Assembly (NCBI GenBank): GCA_009929525.1
Contig: SAAH01000008.1
Span: 1 to 64,000, forward strand
Source: Clostridia bacterium
GTDB lineage: Bacteria > Bacillota > Clostridia > Lachnospirales > Lachnospiraceae
Length of the DNA stretch: 64,000 bases
Reading direction: 5' to 3'
A program made the position numbers and the translations under genes. Positions 38,728 to 48,889 of this stretch are shown in pieces. The notes below the pieces were generated by a model. The model saw only the letters and a program-made list of their open reading frames with translations. It was not told where the DNA came from and did no database searches. The first letter of the stretch is position 1, and every line of letters starts with the position of its first letter.

Positions 38728-39911
38728 TCAATATTATAGTAATAGGAGGAGGAGCCTCAGGCCTTATGGCGTCTATCCAGGCTGCACGAAATGGTGCACA
38801 GGTGACCATACTGGAACATAATGAGCGGGTTGGAAAGAAGATACTTGCTACGGGAAATGGCAGGTGTAATCTGACCAACGTATATCAGGAAGCCTCCTGT
38901 TACAGAGGCAGCAGTCCTGAATATGCATGGGAGATCATCAAAAAATTCCCTATGCCGGAGACAATCCGCTTCTTTTCCGAACTTGGAATCTATACAAAAA
39001 ACAGAAATGGATGGATGTATCCTTACAGTGACCAGGCTTCCAGTGTATTGGAAGTGCTGGAGATGGAAGCGAGACATCTTAAGGTGAAAATAAAAACGCT
39101 GGAAGAAGCTGTGGATATCATAAAGCAGGGTAACAGATATCAGGTAGTTACAAAGACCTGGAAATATGACTGTGACCGGGTAGTGATAAGCTGTGGGAGC
39201 AGTGCCTCTAATGTGGAGGGAAGCAGTGATTCGGGATATACACTTGCAAAAAGACTGGGACATTCGCTCGTTGAGCCGATGCCTGCACTTGCTGCACTAA
39301 AAGGCAAAGAAAACTATTTTGCAAAATGGGCAGGCACAAGGATGGATGGAATCGTAAAATTAGAGATAGAAGGATGCATCTTTAAAGAAGAACGTGGTGA
39401 AATCTTATTTACAGATTATGGGATATCAGGGATTGCTGTTTTCCAGATCAGCAGATATGCTGTCAGAGCAGTAGGAGAGGGATGTCATGTGAATTGTCAT
39501 TTGGATCTGATGCCTGATTTTTCCAAAGAAGATCTGATCAATCTGCTCAAAAAGAGATTATCTGATTGTCCTTATAAGACGATTCAGGAGATGATGGTCG
39601 GTCTGGTGCCAAAAAAAATGATTGCTGTTTTGGCACCGGCTAAGATTTCATTGGAGGACGTTGCGGAGAATATGAAGGATTGGGTCATTTCCGTAAAGGA
39701 TGCTTATTCTATGAAACAGGCACAGATTTGTTCCGGTGGTGTTTTGACAGAGGAACTGACAATGGATCTTGAATCAAAACTTCATCCGGGTATCTATTTT
39801 TCCGGCGAGGTTATCGATGTGGATGGCCCATGTGGTGGGTATAATCTTCAGTGGGCATGGTCGAGCGGAGCTGTAGCAGGAATATCCGCAGCAAATGGCA
39901 GTCAAATATAA
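38724..39911 (+). CDS. HI0933/YhiN-family FAD-dependent flavoprotein
   Basis: VIGGGASGLMASIQAARNGAQVTILEHNERVGKKILATGNGRCNLTN. Confidence 0.93.
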   Translation: MINIIVIGGGASGLMASIQAARNGAQVTILEHNERVGKKILATGNGRCNLTNVYQEASCYRGSSPEYAWEIIKKFPMPETIRFFSELGIYTKNRNGWMYPYSDQASSVLEVLEMEARHLKVKIKTLEEAVDIIKQGNRYQVVTKTWKYDCDRVVISCGSSASNVEGSSDSGYTLAKRLGHSLVEPMPALAALKGKENYFAKWAGTRMDGIVKLEIEGCIFKEERGEILFTDYGISGIAVFQISRYAVRAVGEGCHVNCHLDLMPDFSKEDLINLLKKRLSDCPYKTIQEMMVGLVPKKMIAVLAPAKISLEDVAENMKDWVISVKDAYSMKQAQICSGGVLTEELTMDLESKLHPGIYFSGEVIDVDGPCGGYNLQWAWSSGAVAGISAANGSQI

Positions 39912-39922
39912 GGAGGCAGCAG

Positions 39923-41578
39923 ATGATCAGAATTTCGCAGGTGAAACTTCCACTTCATCATGACACACTGATGTTGGAAGAGAAGATATGTCAGCTTTTA
40001 AAAATCAGAAAAGAAGATATTATCTCATGGAATATCGTTCGTCGTTCTGTAGATGCAAGGAAGAAACCGGAATTAAAATTTGTATACACGATTGATGTTT
40101 CTACTGGAAAGGAAGCAAAAATCAAAAACAAGATAAGTAAAGTTCACAATAATAATATTATGTTAACAAAACCAGTTAAATATCATCTTCCTGACATTGG
40201 AAATAAAAAACTGGAACATCGTCCGGTCATCATAGGAAGCGGACCGGCAGGACTCTTTTGTGCATGGCTTTTGGCAAAGCAGGGGTATGCTCCTGTAGTT
40301 TTGGAACGAGGTCAGAAGGCAGAAGAAAGAAAAAAACAGGTAGATGCTTTCTGGGCGGGAGGTCCGCTGGATAAAAAAAGCAATGTACAGTTTGGAGAGG
40401 GCGGCGCAGGTACCTTTTCGGATGGCAAATTAAATACATCGGTAAAAGATCCTGTCGGAAGAAATAAAAAGGTTCTGGAGCTTTTTGTAGAAGCCGGAGC
40501 ACCAGAGCAGATTCTTTATGATCAGAAACCTCATCTGGGAACGGATCTGCTGATCACGATCATCTCGAATCTTAGAAAACAGATCCAGAATCTGGGCGGA
40601 ACTTTTCATTTTGAAAGCCAGGTTACAGATTTTCTGATTGAAGAAGATAAAATCAAAAAGATACAGATCAATCATAAGGAATGGATGGATACAGAGGTAC
40701 TTGTCCCTGCCATCGGTCACAGTGCCAGGGATACTTTCCTGAAAATGAAAGAATGTGGAATCCACATGGAGGCAAAATCATTTGCAGTAGGTGTCCGGAT
40801 CGAACATCCGCAAAAAATGATCAACCTCAGCCAATATGGGGCAGAGAATGTAGACATTCTGGGGGCTGCTAATTACAAACTCACACATCAGCTGAGCAAT
40901 GGAAGAGGTATTTATTCCTTTTGTATGTGTCCCGGCGGTTATGTGGTGAATGCTTCTTCGGAAGAAAATCATCTTGCAGTCAATGGAATGAGCTATCACC
41001 TCAGAGACAGCCGAAATGCCAACAGTGCCATGATCGTTACAGTATCTCCAGAGGACTATGTTGGCCTGGCAAAACGGTATCTTGAGGCTGATAAAGATGA
41101 AAAAGCAATTATGATAGAGAAGGATCCCTTGGCAGGTATGTATTTTCAAAGAAGCCTTGAGCGTGCTGCTTACAAGGCAAACAATGGAAAAATCCCTGTC
41201 CAGACTTTTGGTGACTTTTGTCTGGGACAAGAAACCCGTGCATTCGGCGAGGTAGAGCCGTGTATGAAGGGTGCATACGAAATGAGTGATCTCCGTCAGA
41301 TTTTTCCGGAGTTTTTATCGGAAGCTCTGGTCGAAGGAATCAGTTCCTGTGGCAAAAAAATCAGAGGATTTGATCGAAAAGATGCACTCCTTTCAGGCGT
41401 GGAAAGCCGGACCTCCTCACCGGTAAAGATTCCAAGGAATGAAGAAGGGCTATGTAATATAAGTGGAATATATCCCTGCGGAGAGGGTGCCGGATATGCT
41501 GGTGGAATCACTTCGGCTGCGATGGATGGACTTCGCGTAGCAGAGGCTATCTGTGAAAAATATATGAATTTGCGTTGA
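39923..41578 (+). CDS. NAD(P)/FAD-dependent oxidoreductase (long flavoprotein family)
   Basis: PVIIGSGPAGLFCAWLLAKQGYAPVVLERG, NVQFGEGGAGTFSDGKLNT, YPCGEGAGYAGGITSAAMDGL. Confidence 0.9.
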   Translation: MIRISQVKLPLHHDTLMLEEKICQLLKIRKEDIISWNIVRRSVDARKKPELKFVYTIDVSTGKEAKIKNKISKVHNNNIMLTKPVKYHLPDIGNKKLEHRPVIIGSGPAGLFCAWLLAKQGYAPVVLERGQKAEERKKQVDAFWAGGPLDKKSNVQFGEGGAGTFSDGKLNTSVKDPVGRNKKVLELFVEAGAPEQILYDQKPHLGTDLLITIISNLRKQIQNLGGTFHFESQVTDFLIEEDKIKKIQINHKEWMDTEVLVPAIGHSARDTFLKMKECGIHMEAKSFAVGVRIEHPQKMINLSQYGAENVDILGAANYKLTHQLSNGRGIYSFCMCPGGYVVNASSEENHLAVNGMSYHLRDSRNANSAMIVTVSPEDYVGLAKRYLEADKDEKAIMIEKDPLAGMYFQRSLERAAYKANNGKIPVQTFGDFCLGQETRAFGEVEPCMKGAYEMSDLRQIFPEFLSEALVEGISSCGKKIRGFDRKDALLSGVESRTSSPVKIPRNEEGLCNISGIYPCGEGAGYAGGITSAAMDGLRVAEAICEKYMNLR

Positions 41579-41672
41579 TTCGGTATACTTTGTATGGAAT
41601 TTATGCTAAAATGATTAACGTATTTTGGAGAAATCCGCTCTCTGCCTGAAGAGAAGAGCAGGAGGTCAAAAT

Positions 41673-42371
41673 ATGTATGAGAACCGTAAAATCAATGAGA
41701 TGCCGATAGAGGAAAGACCTTATGAAAAATGTATTCTTCATGGACCAGGAGCACTGTCTGACAGTGAACTTCTTGCGGTGATCATCCGATCAGGAACCGC
41801 AGGACGTTCATCGGTAGAACTTGCAAAGGATGTTTTGGAAGGAACAAAATCTCAAGAGGGACTTTTGGGCATTCATCATATGTCGATGCAGGAACTGATG
41901 GATATCAAAGGGATCGGGCAGGTCAAGGCCATTCAGATCAAATGTATCGGAGAACTTTCTAAAAGAATCGCTCAGAATTCAGCAAAGAAACTGTTGGATT
42001 TTCAAGATCCGGATACGATTGCTGCTTATTATATGGAACAGCTTCGTCATGAAGAACAAGAGCAGATGATATGCATGATGTTAGATACCAAGAATCATTT
42101 TCTGGGAGATGAAGTAATCTCAAGGGGAACGGTGAACGCATCTTTAGTGTCACCTCGGAATCTGATTCTTGCGGCTATGAAATATCATGCCGTATATATC
42201 ATTCTGGTACATAACCATCCAAGTGGGAATCCAGAACCAAGCAAAGAAGATGTGCTTTTGACGAAGAGAGTGAGGGAGGCTTGCAGTTTGGTAGATATAC
42301 CGCTGCTGGATCATATCATCATCGGTGATCAGGAGTATATTAGCTTTCGGGAAGAGGGAATCCTATGTTGA
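41673..42371 (+). CDS. radC: RadC family JAB/MPN-domain protein
   Basis: RPYEKCILHGPGALSDSELLAVIIRSGT, LVHNHPSGNPEPSKEDVLLT. Confidence 0.95.
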   Translation: MYENRKINEMPIEERPYEKCILHGPGALSDSELLAVIIRSGTAGRSSVELAKDVLEGTKSQEGLLGIHHMSMQELMDIKGIGQVKAIQIKCIGELSKRIAQNSAKKLLDFQDPDTIAAYYMEQLRHEEQEQMICMMLDTKNHFLGDEVISRGTVNASLVSPRNLILAAMKYHAVYIILVHNHPSGNPEPSKEDVLLTKRVREACSLVDIPLLDHIIIGDQEYISFREEGILC

Positions 42372-42388
42372 TAAAGGGGTACAAATAG

Positions 42389-43402
42389 ATGTTTACAAAC
42401 CATGTATATGGAATAGATCTGGGAAGCAATATGATAAAAATATATTCCCAGAAAAACGATGTGATCGTTAAAGAACGTAATATGATCGCCATTCGCAATA
42501 AAGAAGACATCCTTGCAGTTGGTGATGAGGCATACGAAATGTTCGAGAAGAATCCGGATAATGTCGAAGTCACATCACCTATGTCCAATGGAATGATCGC
42601 AAATATCAGCTATCTGGAGATCGTGCTTCATATGCTGCTGGAAAAAACCGGCCGCAGGATCGGGCGGCGACCAGTTTTTTATTTTGCGGTACCGGTGGAT
42701 ACAACAGAGATTGAGAAAAGAGCATATTATTCGGTAGCACAAAGCGGCCGTTTTAGAAAAAGCCGTGTACTTCTTGTTGAGAAACCCATCGCAGATGCTT
42801 TAGCTTTGGGGATCCCGATCATAAAGACAAAAGGTTCTATGATAGTAAATATAGGAGCAGCTACCACAGAGATATCAGTTATTGCTGATTCAAGGGTTAT
42901 CATAAGCAAGATCGTTCCCATGGGCGGCGATCATTTTAATCAGGCGATCTTGAATAATATCCGCAGAAGAAATAATTTTTTCGTCAGTCTGCGTACAGCG
43001 GGACGATTAAAGATGTCCTTGGCTGATTTAAAACAGAAACAAAAGCTTGCAAGAAAAATCGTAGGTGTGGATTGCGTATCTGGACTGCCAAGAGAAAGAG
43101 TTGTCACATCCGGTACGATCAATGAATCCATGAACGATGCGATCAGCGAGATCGCATCACAGATACGCACTTTTCTGGAACGTACGCCGCCTCAGATCCA
43201 CAGGGTTATTCTGGCTGAAGGAATATATCTTACCGGCGGAAGTACTAAGATTCCCAATATAGACCGTATTTTGTCAGAACAGATAGGCTGTCCTATCATT
43301 CTGTCTCAATATTATGATTTGTGTACGGTATATGGACTGAAAGAAATCATCACCCATGATGCACTCCATCACTGGGCATTTACTCCCAAAAAACGGAAAT
43401 AG
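42389..43402 (+). CDS. mreB: Rod shape-determining protein MreB/Mbl
   Basis: YGIDLGSNMIKIYS, VEKPIADALALGIPI, IGAATTEISVI, LAEGIYLTGGSTKIPNIDR. Confidence 0.95.
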   Translation: MFTNHVYGIDLGSNMIKIYSQKNDVIVKERNMIAIRNKEDILAVGDEAYEMFEKNPDNVEVTSPMSNGMIANISYLEIVLHMLLEKTGRRIGRRPVFYFAVPVDTTEIEKRAYYSVAQSGRFRKSRVLLVEKPIADALALGIPIIKTKGSMIVNIGAATTEISVIADSRVIISKIVPMGGDHFNQAILNNIRRRNNFFVSLRTAGRLKMSLADLKQKQKLARKIVGVDCVSGLPRERVVTSGTINESMNDAISEIASQIRTFLERTPPQIHRVILAEGIYLTGGSTKIPNIDRILSEQIGCPIILSQYYDLCTVYGLKEIITHDALHHWAFTPKKRK

Positions 43403-43425
43403 TAAGGGTAATATAAGGAGCTGTT

Positions 43426-44289
43426 ATGAAAAAAAATCCCAAATATAAGATAAAAACAAAACATCTGGTTACGATGATGACGATATTATGTATCGGATTG
43501 ATCATTTTGTCGCTTTCTTCCCGGTTCTCATTTGCACCGGTCAGGAATACTCTCGGCTACGTTGTAGTGCCCTTTCAGAATGGTATCAATACAGTTGGCG
43601 ATTGGCTTACAGATCAAAAAAATGGTTTTCAGGACATGAAAAAACTGGCCCAGGAGAATGAAGCTTTAAAAGAACAGGTAGATGAACTTACGGCCAAGAA
43701 CAGTAATCTGATCCAGGACCAGGAAGAAGCAGAGAGACTTCGTACATTATATGATCTTGATCAGGAATATTCGGAATATGACAAGATAGGCGCTCAGGTG
43801 ATAGGAAAAGATACTGGAAACTGGTACAGCACCTTCATAATCAATCGAGGAAGTGATGACGGGATAGCAGTAGATATGAACGTGATCTCAAATGGCGGAC
43901 TTGTGGGTATTGTTACAGAAACTGGTGCTCATTGGGCCACCGTGCGTTCTATTATCGATGACAGCAGCAATGTAAGTGCTTCTGTGACTTCCATCTCTCA
44001 AAACTGTATGGTTACAGGTGATCTTGAGATGATGGATGAAGGAAAAATCAGATTCATCCAGCTTACAGACAAAGATGATCAGGTTCAAGAGGGAGATAAG
44101 GTGGTTACTTCATCTGTCAGCAATAAGTTTTTAAAAGGGATCCTGATCGGATATATTAGTGAGGCAGAGAACGATTCCAATAATCTTACAAAAAATGGCA
44201 CGATCATTCCTGTTGTGGATTTTGATGATATACAGGAAGTATTAGTGATCACTCAATTGAAACAGCAGACGGAGGAGGGCGGCGAATAA
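43426..44289 (+). CDS. mreC: Rod shape-determining protein MreC
   Basis: TM + coiled coil + NWYSTFIINRGSDDGI...GLVGIVTETG. Confidence 0.95.
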   Translation: MKKNPKYKIKTKHLVTMMTILCIGLIILSLSSRFSFAPVRNTLGYVVVPFQNGINTVGDWLTDQKNGFQDMKKLAQENEALKEQVDELTAKNSNLIQDQEEAERLRTLYDLDQEYSEYDKIGAQVIGKDTGNWYSTFIINRGSDDGIAVDMNVISNGGLVGIVTETGAHWATVRSIIDDSSNVSASVTSISQNCMVTGDLEMMDEGKIRFIQLTDKDDQVQEGDKVVTSSVSNKFLKGILIGYISEAENDSNNLTKNGTIIPVVDFDDIQEVLVITQLKQQTEEGGE

Positions 44290-44804
44290 TGAGACGAAAA
44301 ATAATTCTTGCGGTGCTCATATTGCTTACCTTTATCTTGCAGGGAACAGTTTTTCAAACATTGTCTATAGCTTCTATATCCCCAAATCTTCTGCTCATCC
44401 TGACGGTTTCTTTTGGATTTATGAGAGGAAAACGGGAGGGACTTTTCGTTGGATTTTTCTGTGGTCTGCTGATCGACATTTTCTATGGCAATATGATAGG
44501 GTTCTATGCCCTTTTATATATGTATATAGGATTCCTTAATGGATTTTTATATAAAGTATTCTATGATGAGGACATAAAAGTGCCAATGCTGCTGGTTGCG
44601 ATCAGCGATATAGCGTATGGCTTTTTTGTGTATGGGCTTCAGTTTATGCTCAGGGGACGACTGGATATATTCAGCTATCTGGGGCACATCATTGTGCCGG
44701 AGATGGTGTATACCGTATTGATTACCGTAATAGTGTATCGGCTTTTATATCGGCTGAATCACTGGCTTACGGAGAGTGAATGGGAGGGACCAAGATTACC
44801 TTGA
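44289..44804 (+). CDS. mreD: Rod shape-determining protein MreD
   Basis: Multi-TM protein, GLFVGFFCGLLIDIFYGNMIGFYALLYMYIGFLNG; position after mreC. Confidence 0.92.
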   Translation: MRRKIILAVLILLTFILQGTVFQTLSIASISPNLLLILTVSFGFMRGKREGLFVGFFCGLLIDIFYGNMIGFYALLYMYIGFLNGFLYKVFYDEDIKVPMLLVAISDIAYGFFVYGLQFMLRGRLDIFSYLGHIIVPEMVYTVLITVIVYRLLYRLNHWLTESEWEGPRLP

Positions 44805-47707
44805 TAAAGAGACTGAAAAAAAAATTAAGAAAATTCAAAATACAAAGGACAACTGTGCTGATCGCTGTATTTTTGATCTTGTCAGCAATCCTGGCGCAGA
44901 GATTATTTTCTCTGCAGATCATTAATGGACAGGAATATGCAGACAATTTCAGCATTCAGACGACCAGAACACGTACATTAAAAAGTACCCGAGGAAACAT
45001 CTATGACAGAAATGGAAATGTGCTTGCTTCTAATGAACTTTCCTATTCGGTCACGTTGGAAGACAACGGAAGTTATGACAGTACCAGAGAAAAAAATCTT
45101 TCACTGAATGGTGAGATATATAAGATCATTCAGATCATTGAATCCCATGGAGATACGATCAATCATGATTTTCATGTGGTCATGGATGATGCAGGTAATT
45201 ATTCTTATGATGTAGAAGGTGTGTCGCTTTCACGTTTTAAGGCGGATGTTTATGGTTATAGTACAATAGAAGAGTTAAAAACAGACGAGGCAAATGCTTC
45301 TGCTGATCAGATGATACAGGATATGATCGAACGTTTTATGATCGTCAATAAAAGTGATCCTTATTCAGAGAAGGAGCTGGCTTCGGTAGGTCTGCCAACT
45401 CAGCTTACCGATACCGAGGTCCTGAAGATCATTACTGTTCGCTATGCACTGTTTACTACAAGTTTTCAGAAGTATCTTCCGGTTACTATAGCGAGTGCGG
45501 TATCTGATGAGACAGTTGCCGCTATTTTGGAAAGCCAGAATCTGCTGCAGGGAGTGGATATTGCAGAAGATTCCATCCGTGTATATTCTGAAAGTGTATA
45601 TTTTGCGCCTCTTTTGGGATATACAGGAAAGATATCTTCTGATGAATTGGCGGAACTTAGAACAGATAATCCGGATGCAGATTATTCTACTACTTCTATC
45701 GTGGGCAAGTCCGGGCTTGAGAGGGTTATGGAAACATCACTCCAGGGAACGGATGGATCTGAAAAGGTATACGTAGATAACCTTGGAAAGGTACTGGAGA
45801 TAGACGATAATTCAAGACAGGAACCGACTCAGGGCAGTGATGTGTATCTGACAATTGATAAAGAACTGCAGATTGCATGCTACAAAGTGCTGGAGCAAAA
45901 GATCGCCGGTATTGTAGTGTCGAATATAAGAAATATCAAGGAATTCGAGGTAGATGAGGATACTGATGCATCGAATATACCGATTCCGATTTATGATGTT
46001 TATTTCGCTTTGGTCAATAATTCGATCGTTGATATAACTCAATTTGCTGATGAAGATGCGACGGCTACCGAGCAGGGTATCCAACAGGCTTTTGTTAGAA
46101 AACAGCAAGAGGTATTCCAGCAGATAAACGATGAACTTACAGGTACAGATCCTGTATCTTATGCAGAACTGAGTACGGAGATGCAGGGATATGTAAGTTA
46201 TATTGTCAATGAACTTCTCATGTCGAAGACAGGTGTTTTGTCAGAAACAGCAATTGACAGAAATGATGCTACTTATAAAGCATGGACAACAGAAGAAAGC
46301 ATCAGCCTGCAGGAATATCTGACTTATGCAGCAAGCCAGAATTGGATCGATATTTCTCAGATTTCAGATAAGACAACTTATTTGGACTCGGCGGAGGTTT
46401 ATCAGGATCTTTCCTCCTACATCGCATCCTATCTGGAAAGTGATACCGACTTCAGCAAGATGTTGTACAAGTATATGCTGCTTGAAGATGAGATATCAGG
46501 TGCAGATTTGTGCAGGGTCTTATATGAGCAGGGAGTGCTTTCGCAGGATGATGATTTTTATGACAGTTTCATGGGTGGAGATATGAGTGCCTATGATTTG
46601 ATGATAGCGACAATTTCAGATCTTGAGATCACACCGGCGCAGCTTGCATTGGATCCGTGTTCCGGTTCCATGGTAATTGTCGATCCAAATTCTGGTGAGA
46701 CGCTTGCATGTGTATCCTATCCTGGATATGATAATAACAGACTGGCAAATAATATGGATACTGCATATTATCGACAGTTGAGCAAAGATCTGTCAGAACC
46801 ATTTTATAATAAAGCGACACAGGAACGTACCGCACCAGGATCAACATTTAAACCGATCACTGCGGTGGCAGGTTTGTCCGAAGGCGTTATTGATGATTCC
46901 ACATATATTAACTGTAATGGATTATTCGATAAACTTCAGGGTGCACCTCTGGAGTGTTGGTTTGAGGCAGGACATGGTTCCTTATCTATTGTTGATGCAA
47001 TAAAGAACTCCTGTAACGTATTTTTCAGTGAAACAGCTTATAGAATGGGACAGGATGAAGAGGGTAACTTCTCAGACAGTGTTGCATTGCAGAAATTGAT
47101 CAGTTATGCCCAGTTATTTAATATGGATGAAAAGTCTGGCCTTGAGATACCGGAGGCATCTCCACAGGTTACAGATCAGCTCCCTATTCCGTCTGCAATC
47201 GGTCAGGGTACTCACAATTATACCACGTCCCAGCTTGCACGCTATGTGGCGACACTGGCAAACAGCGGAACGAGTTATAATATTTCACTCCTTGATAAAA
47301 CAACTGATTCAGCTGGTAATGTAATTGAAGATTTTACACCTGAGATATTAAGTCAGATAGAACTTTCACAGGGGATATGGGATGACTTGCATGCTGGTAT
47401 GGAAGGCGTTATTAAACTTGATTCCAACTGGGCGATATTCCAGGATCTGAATGTTTCTCTGGCCGGTAAGACAGGTACAGCCCAGCAGTCAAAAACAAGG
47501 GCAAACCATGGTTTGTTCATCGGATATGCGCCGGCGGATGAACCGCAGATCGCATTTGCTATCCGTATCGCAAATGGTTATTCTTCCTCAAATGCCGAAC
47601 TTGTTGCAGAAGATGTACTGAACTATTATTTTGATCTGAAAGATGAGACTGATATCTTAACGGGACAGGCAAATTCGGAAGGAGTATCAAATGCACATGC
47701 AGATTAA
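44780..47707 (+). CDS. Class B penicillin-binding protein 2 (MrdA-like) with large insertion
   Basis: RGNIYDRNGNVLASNELSYSV, APGSTFKPITAVAGL (SxxK), KNSCNVFFSETA (SxN), AGKTGTAQQSK (KTG). Confidence 0.95.
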   Translation: MGGTKITLIKRLKKKLRKFKIQRTTVLIAVFLILSAILAQRLFSLQIINGQEYADNFSIQTTRTRTLKSTRGNIYDRNGNVLASNELSYSVTLEDNGSYDSTREKNLSLNGEIYKIIQIIESHGDTINHDFHVVMDDAGNYSYDVEGVSLSRFKADVYGYSTIEELKTDEANASADQMIQDMIERFMIVNKSDPYSEKELASVGLPTQLTDTEVLKIITVRYALFTTSFQKYLPVTIASAVSDETVAAILESQNLLQGVDIAEDSIRVYSESVYFAPLLGYTGKISSDELAELRTDNPDADYSTTSIVGKSGLERVMETSLQGTDGSEKVYVDNLGKVLEIDDNSRQEPTQGSDVYLTIDKELQIACYKVLEQKIAGIVVSNIRNIKEFEVDEDTDASNIPIPIYDVYFALVNNSIVDITQFADEDATATEQGIQQAFVRKQQEVFQQINDELTGTDPVSYAELSTEMQGYVSYIVNELLMSKTGVLSETAIDRNDATYKAWTTEESISLQEYLTYAASQNWIDISQISDKTTYLDSAEVYQDLSSYIASYLESDTDFSKMLYKYMLLEDEISGADLCRVLYEQGVLSQDDDFYDSFMGGDMSAYDLMIATISDLEITPAQLALDPCSGSMVIVDPNSGETLACVSYPGYDNNRLANNMDTAYYRQLSKDLSEPFYNKATQERTAPGSTFKPITAVAGLSEGVIDDSTYINCNGLFDKLQGAPLECWFEAGHGSLSIVDAIKNSCNVFFSETAYRMGQDEEGNFSDSVALQKLISYAQLFNMDEKSGLEIPEASPQVTDQLPIPSAIGQGTHNYTTSQLARYVATLANSGTSYNISLLDKTTDSAGNVIEDFTPEILSQIELSQGIWDDLHAGMEGVIKLDSNWAIFQDLNVSLAGKTGTAQQSKTRANHGLFIGYAPADEPQIAFAIRIANGYSSSNAELVAEDVLNYYFDLKDETDILTGQANSEGVSNAHAD

Positions 47708-47762
47708 AGAAAATGAACGATACGCAGGATGACCGAATTTTGATGGATCAGGAGGATAGAAC

Positions 47763-48542
47763 ATGGGAGAAGTAATCGTAGTAACTTCAGGAAAGGGTGG
47801 AGTCGGTAAGACAACGACTGTGGCCAATATAGGCGCAGGACTGGCAAGCCTGGATAAAAAGGTGGTACTGGTAGACACGGATATAGGCCTTCGAAACCTG
47901 GATGTAGTTCTGGGGCTTGAAAATAGGATCATTTATAATCTTGTAGATGTGATCGAGGGGAACTGTCGAATGAAGCAGGCACTGATCAAAGATAAGCGTT
48001 ATCCCAACCTTTTTCTGCTGCCATCCGCACAGACACGAGATAAAACATCAGTCACGCCTGAACAAATGAAAAAATTATGTGATGAACTTAAAAATATGTT
48101 TGATTTTATCATACTGGACTGTCCGGCAGGCATCGAGCAGGGATTTAAAAATGCGATCGCAGGTGCAACAAAGGCCATTGTTGTTACAACACCTGAAGTA
48201 TCTGCGATCAGGGATGCAGACAGAATCATAGGGCTTTTAGAATCGGACGAGCTAAAAGATATCCACCTGATCATTAACAGGCTTCGTATGGATATGATCC
48301 GCCGGGGTGATATGATGTCCGTAGAAGATGTGGTGGACATTCTTGCAGTACCTCTTATCGGTACGATACCAGATGATGAAGCTGTTGTGGTAGCAACAAA
48401 CCAGGGTGAACCTTTATCAGGAAAGCCGGGCCTATGCGGACAGGCTTATGCGAATATATGCAGACGTCTCCTCAATGAAGAGGTTCCCTTCCTTAATCTT
48501 GAAAATAAAAAAGGATTGTTCGGAAGAATATTTCGAAAATAG
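47763..48542 (+). CDS. minD: Septum site-determining protein MinD
   Basis: VVTSGKGGVGKTTTVANIGAGLA deviant Walker A, C-terminal amphipathic GLFGRIFRK. Confidence 0.97.
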   Translation: MGEVIVVTSGKGGVGKTTTVANIGAGLASLDKKVVLVDTDIGLRNLDVVLGLENRIIYNLVDVIEGNCRMKQALIKDKRYPNLFLLPSAQTRDKTSVTPEQMKKLCDELKNMFDFIILDCPAGIEQGFKNAIAGATKAIVVTTPEVSAIRDADRIIGLLESDELKDIHLIINRLRMDMIRRGDMMSVEDVVDILAVPLIGTIPDDEAVVVATNQGEPLSGKPGLCGQAYANICRRLLNEEVPFLNLENKKGLFGRIFRK

Positions 48543-48553
48543 GAGGAAATCAT

Positions 48554-48802
48554 ATGGGAATCTTTAGCAAAGGCCGTAAGAACTCAAGCACGATTGCAAA
48601 AGACAGGCTGCAGCTCCTATTGATTTCGGATAGAGTGAGCTGTTCTCCACAAACCATGGTAATGTTAAAGAACGATATGATAAAAGCAGCGGGAAAATAC
48701 GTCCCGATAGACTCGCCAAATGTGACAATCTGTTTTCATCAGTCACCGCCGGTATTAACTGCAAGTATTCCGCTAAAATCCAGACTGAATACTATATGGT
48801 AA
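48554..48802 (+). CDS. minE: Cell division topological specificity factor MinE
   Basis: AKDRLQLLLISDRVSCSPQTMVMLKNDMIKAAGKYVPID. Confidence 0.93.
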   Translation: MGIFSKGRKNSSTIAKDRLQLLLISDRVSCSPQTMVMLKNDMIKAAGKYVPIDSPNVTICFHQSPPVLTASIPLKSRLNTIW

Positions 48803-48889
48803 ATATTTTGCAGATGAGATTCTACAGGATGTGTAACTGTGAAGATGTAAAAATGTCACACTTTATGACAAAGGATACAGGTATATAAA

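Noticed and set aside
48554-48802. minE considered as truncated or frameshifted
   Set aside because: The length and AKDRLQLLL...KYVPID core fit a complete MinE; a divergent C-terminus alone is not evidence of a pseudogene.
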